DNA of 64,000 nt from Lachnospiraceae bacterium. GTDB taxonomy: Bacteria; Bacillota; Clostridia; Lachnospirales; Lachnospiraceae. Every line of letters starts with the position of its first letter. Position 1 is the first letter of the stretch. The notes beneath the pieces were generated by a model, which was given only the letters and a program-made list of their open reading frames with translations, did not search any database and was not told where the DNA came from. Shown here in pieces: positions 60,744 to 64,000 of this stretch. Both the position numbers and the translations under genes were made by a program. The stretch is taken from positions 1 through 64,000 of the forward strand of contig JAGBEO010000014.1 of the NCBI GenBank assembly GCA_017936885.1, written 5' to 3'.

Positions 60744-61733
60744 ATGGTATCAATTAAAGATGTCGCAAAGCGGGCAGGGGTGGCAATTTCTACCGTATCT
60801 AAAGTATTGAATAACTATCCGAATGTCAGTGAAGAGACGAAGAAAAAAGTAAATGAAGCGGTGGCAGAACTTAATTTTGTGCCGAATTCCGTGGCAGCAG
60901 CCCTTTCCTCAAAGCAGTCCGGCAGAGTGGCTTTTTTGATGAATTTGAATAGTGCTTCGCAGGCGATTGATGAAATCAATATGCAGTACATGGCAGGCAC
61001 CATCGGACAGGCGGTGGAGTTAAATCTGGATGTGATTACGGTTTTCTATTCCATGCTGCAGAATAAGAGTTTGGAAGAGGTAATATGGTATCTGCAGTCC
61101 CAAAGTATTACGGGACTGATTATTTTCGGGATTTCTAAGGATGATAAGGTGCTGCAGAAGCTGATTGCATCCCGGATTTTTAAAATCGTGGTGGCAGATG
61201 CGCCGATCGTGAATGAGAGTACCTCTTCTATCTGGATCAACCAGGAACAGGCACAGTATGATGTGGCGAAGAAAACGATTCTGGAGAATCAGTGCAAGAG
61301 TATTTTATATCTGGCAGGCAAGAAGAACGGTTTTGTGACCGAAGAGCGGCTGAAAGGAATCAGGCGTCTTGCAGAGGAATTAAAACTTCCGCTGTTGATC
61401 AGGAACGGAGAGTTTTCGGAATTACAGGCGAGAAACATGACTTTTAAATATGCCAGGAAAAAAGATGTGGTGGTATGTGCGTCTGACTTAATGGCAATCG
61501 GTGCCATGAAGGCGCTGATCGAGATGGATATTTTTCGTCCGGTGTGCGGTTTTGACGGCATCACCCTGATGGGATATGCCGGAAAACAGATGAATACGGT
61601 CAGACAGGATTTTAAAAGGATTGCCTCGGAAGCGGTCATTGAATTAAAGCGACTGCTGGACGGCGGCGAAGGAAAGCAGATTGTACTGGATTATGAATTA
61701 GTCAGAATCCGTTATACAGACATAATCGCGTAA
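60744..61733 (+). CDS. LacI family transcriptional regulator
   Basis: A 329-residue regulator. VSIKDVAKRAGVAISTVSKV is the helix-turn-helix and FVPNSVAAALSSKQSG the hinge; the effector domain follows, with VVCASDLMAIGAMKALIEM and GFDGITLMGYAGKQM. The start is ATG 60744 (weak GGA site); an in-frame ATG at 60678 would add 22 residues unlike the family. It precedes glycogen phosphorylase by 62 bases and probably shares its transcript and controls it. Confidence 0.88.
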   Translation: MVSIKDVAKRAGVAISTVSKVLNNYPNVSEETKKKVNEAVAELNFVPNSVAAALSSKQSGRVAFLMNLNSASQAIDEINMQYMAGTIGQAVELNLDVITVFYSMLQNKSLEEVIWYLQSQSITGLIIFGISKDDKVLQKLIASRIFKIVVADAPIVNESTSSIWINQEQAQYDVAKKTILENQCKSILYLAGKKNGFVTEERLKGIRRLAEELKLPLLIRNGEFSELQARNMTFKYARKKDVVVCASDLMAIGAMKALIEMDIFRPVCGFDGITLMGYAGKQMNTVRQDFKRIASEAVIELKRLLDGGEGKQIVLDYELVRIRYTDIIA

Positions 61734-61795
61734 GAAATTGGAAACAAATAACCATAAACATATAATAAATTAACATGAATGCAGGAGGATGAATC

Positions 61796-64000
61796 ATGGC
61801 ACAGGCAAGTAACCTGAAAAGAGATGTATTGGTAATGAATCTGGAAAAAGAGCTGGTGGATCAGGCACAGAGCAGCTATGGCAAAGCGATTGCAGATTGC
61901 AGTAATGAGGAAATTTATTACAGCTTGCTGCAGTTGGCGAAGAAGCTGATGGAAGTATCCGAGCCGATTGAGGGTGAGAAGAAGATTTATTATATTTCCG
62001 CAGAGTTTCTGATCGGCAAGCTGTTATCCAACAACCTGATTAATTTAGGAATCTACGATAAGATTGAGGAGATTTTAGCGAAGAACGGCAAGAACTTAAG
62101 TGCCATTGAGGAAGTGGAGCCGGAACCGTCTCTAGGTAATGGCGGATTGGGACGTTTGGCAGCATGCTTCCTGGATTCCATTGCTACATTAGGACTTCCG
62201 GGCGAAGGTATCGGTTTGAATTATCACTATGGTCTGTTCAAACAGGTATTTAAGGATAAGTTGCAGACAGCAGAGAAGAATGACTGGATCGAGGATCAGT
62301 CATGGCTGACTAAGACAGACACAACTTTCGAAGTTGCCTTCGGTGACAAGAAGGTTACTTCCAGACTGTATGACATTGACGTTGTCGGATATGACAATGG
62401 TGTCAATAAATTAAGACTCTTCGATATTGAGACATTAGACGAGAGCCTTGTTAAGAAAGGGATTGATTTTGACAAAGAGGACATCGAGAAGAACCTGACC
62501 TTATTCTTATATCCCGATGATTCCGATGAGGCCGGTAACTTGCTACGTATCTATCAGCAGTATTTCATGGTAAGCAATGCAGCACAGCTTATTTTAAAAG
62601 AGATGAAGGAAAAGAAATACGACCTTCGCAAGATGTATGAGCATGCGGTGATCCAGATCAATGATACCCATCCGACCATGGTAATTCCTGAGTTGATCAG
62701 AATTTTAGTTGATGAAAAAGCATTCACGATGGATGAGGCGATTGAAGTGGTAAGCAAGACCTGTGCTTATACGAACCACACGATTCTTGCAGAGGCATTA
62801 GAGAAATGGCCTTTGAAATATTTGGAGAAGGTAGTTCCTCAGTTAGTGCCAATCATCAAAGAGTTAGATAAGAGAGTGGCAGCAAAATATAAAGATCCTA
62901 AGGTGCAGATCATTGACGAGGATGACAGAGTACACATGGCTCATATCGATATCCACTATGGCTTCTCTGTAAACGGTGTGGCTGCTATTCATACGGAAAT
63001 TTTGAAGGATACCGAGTTGAACGCATTCTACAAGATTTATCCGGAGAAATTTAACAATAAGACAAACGGTATCACTTTCAGAAGATGGCTTCTGTCCTGT
63101 AACCGTGAACTGGCAGGCTTTTTATCCGAAACCATCGGCGACGGTTATAAGAAAGATGCTGATAAGTTAGAGAAATTACTGGAGTTTAAGGATGACAAGG
63201 CTGTTCTTGACAGAATTGCGGAGATTAAGATGAACCGCAAGAAAGATCTGGCTGCTTATGTAAAAGAGGTAGAAGGCGTTACTTTAAATCCGGATTCTAT
63301 CTTTGATATCCAGTCCAAGAGACTGCATGAGTATAAACGTCAGCAGATGAATGCGCTTTACATCATTCATAAATATTTGGAAATCAAGGCAGGCAAGAAA
63401 CCGGCAAGACCGATGACCTTTATCTTCGGTGCGAAGGCAGCTCCGGCTTACGTGATCGCACAGGATATTATTCATCTGATTCTGGTATTACAGGAAATCG
63501 TCAACAATGATCCTGATGTAAGCCCTTACATGACTGTATTGATGGTAGAAAACTATAATGTTGCTTACGCAGAGAAAATGATTCCGGCATGTGATATTTC
63601 CGAGCAGATTTCCTTAGCTTCCAAAGAAGCTTCCGGAACAGGTAACATGAAATATATGTTAAACGGTGCAGTAACACTGGGTACTTCCGACGGTGCAAAC
63701 GTGGAGATTCACGAGCTGGTAGGCGATGACAATATTTACATCTTCGGCGAGAAGTCAGATGCTGTTATCAAGCACTACGCAAAAGCAGACTATGTGTCCA
63801 AAGACTATTATAAGAAGAGCCCTGTGATCAAAGAAGCTGTAGATTTCATTGTTGGCAAGCAGGCTTTGAAGGTTGGACATAAGGAGAATCTGGAGCGTCT
63901 TTACAAAGAGCTGCTTAACAAAGACTGGTTTATGACCCTGCTTGATTTAGAGGATTATATTGCAGTGAAGGATAAGATGATGGCTGATTATGAAGATCAG
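61796..64000 (+). CDS. glgP: glycogen/starch/alpha-glucan phosphorylase (GT35), partial
   Basis: 735 codons are present and the frame runs off the window with no stop. The enzyme cleaves alpha-1,4-glucan with phosphate to glucose-1-phosphate using [37 protein letters not shown] and [15 protein letters not shown] are conserved blocks, the last with the PLP lysine. GCAGGAGGATGAATC stands before ATG 61796; an ATG at 61790 is too close to the AGGAGG. Only a short C-terminal part can be missing, as such enzymes are about 750-850 residues long. Likely regulated by the upstream LacI protein. Confidence 0.95.
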   Translation, partial: MAQASNLKRDVLVMNLEKELVDQAQSSYGKAIADCSNEEIYYSLLQLAKKLMEVSEPIEGEKKIYYISAEFLIGKLLSNNLINLGIYDKIEEILAKNGKNLSAIEEVEPEPSLGNGGLGRLAACFLDSIATLGLPGEGIGLNYHYGLFKQVFKDKLQTAEKNDWIEDQSWLTKTDTTFEVAFGDKKVTSRLYDIDVVGYDNGVNKLRLFDIETLDESLVKKGIDFDKEDIEKNLTLFLYPDDSDEAGNLLRIYQQYFMVSNAAQLILKEMKEKKYDLRKMYEHAVIQINDTHPTMVIPELIRILVDEKAFTMDEAIEVVSKTCAYTNHTILAEALEKWPLKYLEKVVPQLVPIIKELDKRVAAKYKDPKVQIIDEDDRVHMAHIDIHYGFSVNGVAAIHTEILKDTELNAFYKIYPEKFNNKTNGITFRRWLLSCNRELAGFLSETIGDGYKKDADKLEKLLEFKDDKAVLDRIAEIKMNRKKDLAAYVKEVEGVTLNPDSIFDIQSKRLHEYKRQQMNALYIIHKYLEIKAGKKPARPMTFIFGAKAAPAYVIAQDIIHLILVLQEIVNNDPDVSPYMTVLMVENYNVAYAEKMIPACDISEQISLASKEASGTGNMKYMLNGAVTLGTSDGANVEIHELVGDDNIYIFGEKSDAVIKHYAKADYVSKDYYKKSPVIKEAVDFIVGKQALKVGHKENLERLYKELLNKDWFMTLLDLEDYIAVKDKMMADYEDQ

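Overview
The window reads as a chromosomal segment of a low-GC Gram-positive anaerobe of the Clostridia, most likely a Lachnospiraceae gut commensal. Evidence: AGGAGG-type ribosome binding sites, TTGACA-17-TATAAT promoters, lipoproteins with LxGCG lipoboxes, a PPi-type phosphofructokinase, two GH94 disaccharide phosphorylases, a [FeFe]-hydrogenase-like sensor, HAAS-domain and C_GCAxxG_C_C proteins, and ECF sigma/anti-sigma pairs. The species cannot be named from sequence alone. There are no rRNA genes, no recognisable insertion sequences and no CRISPR array.

Layout. 1-720: six tRNA genes (Glu, Thr, Met/Ile2, Asp, Val, Leu) ending in a terminator, then an AT-rich stretch with a GGDEF remnant. 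1160-5705: AraC regulator divergent from a GH36 alpha-galactosidase, then a YitT-type membrane protein. 5849-10148: a large secreted/anchored protein of unknown role, then a MarR regulator with two tandem flavin-binding (PNPOx-like) proteins. 10215-15581: an Rpn-type nuclease with a structured leader, a second AraC regulator, a cupin, an AEC transporter and a sialate O-acetylesterase. 15926-18308: SPFH protein, ribbon-helix-helix protein, CPBP protease. 18374-23662: tRNA-Arg, small redox-Cys protein, membrane proteins, an ECF/anti-sigma pair and an orphan ECF sigma followed by two unknown proteins. 23762-28928: EamA exporter, pyridoxamine kinase, radical SAM protein, an elaborate hairpin element, a MerR regulator and a third ECF/anti-sigma pair. 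29060-36925: a cello-oligosaccharide locus (cellobiose phosphorylase, LacI regulator, ABC binding protein and two permeases; no ATPase in the window). 37166-42292: hypotheticals, a probably leaderless rRNA methyltransferase, a pseudo-amidase, RdgB and a phosphodiesterase. 42457-43098: six tRNAs (Pro, Gly, Arg, His, Gln, Lys) from a consensus promoter. 43235-53886: two MATE exporters, tRNA-Leu, a hydrogenase-like/EAL fusion, a membrane lipase, a lipoprotein, a Na/Ca antiporter and DegV. 53887-54935: a type I toxin-antitoxin-like locus. 54936-64000: PPi-phosphofructokinase, a second GH94 phosphorylase, a second Rpn nuclease, a LacI regulator and glycogen phosphorylase cut by the window edge.

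How the genes fit together. The carbohydrate genes describe an energy-saving route: oligosaccharides enter by an ABC importer, two GH94 enzymes and glycogen phosphorylase cleave with phosphate instead of water and so give sugar-1-phosphates, and a PPi-linked phosphofructokinase saves more ATP. Two LacI regulators with nearby palindromic operators probably control these blocks.

The most unusual items are (i) an 869-residue protein joining ferredoxin clusters, an H-cluster-type domain, a further Fe-S domain, a degenerate GGDEF and an apparently intact EAL domain, which would link hydrogen or redox state to c-di-GMP breakdown; (ii) a 55-residue membrane toxin with a convergent antisense RNA overlapping its 3' end, flanked by inverted repeats; (iii) an amidase-fold protein in which all four zinc/catalytic positions are replaced; and (iv) a methyltransferase whose predicted transcription start coincides with its start codon.
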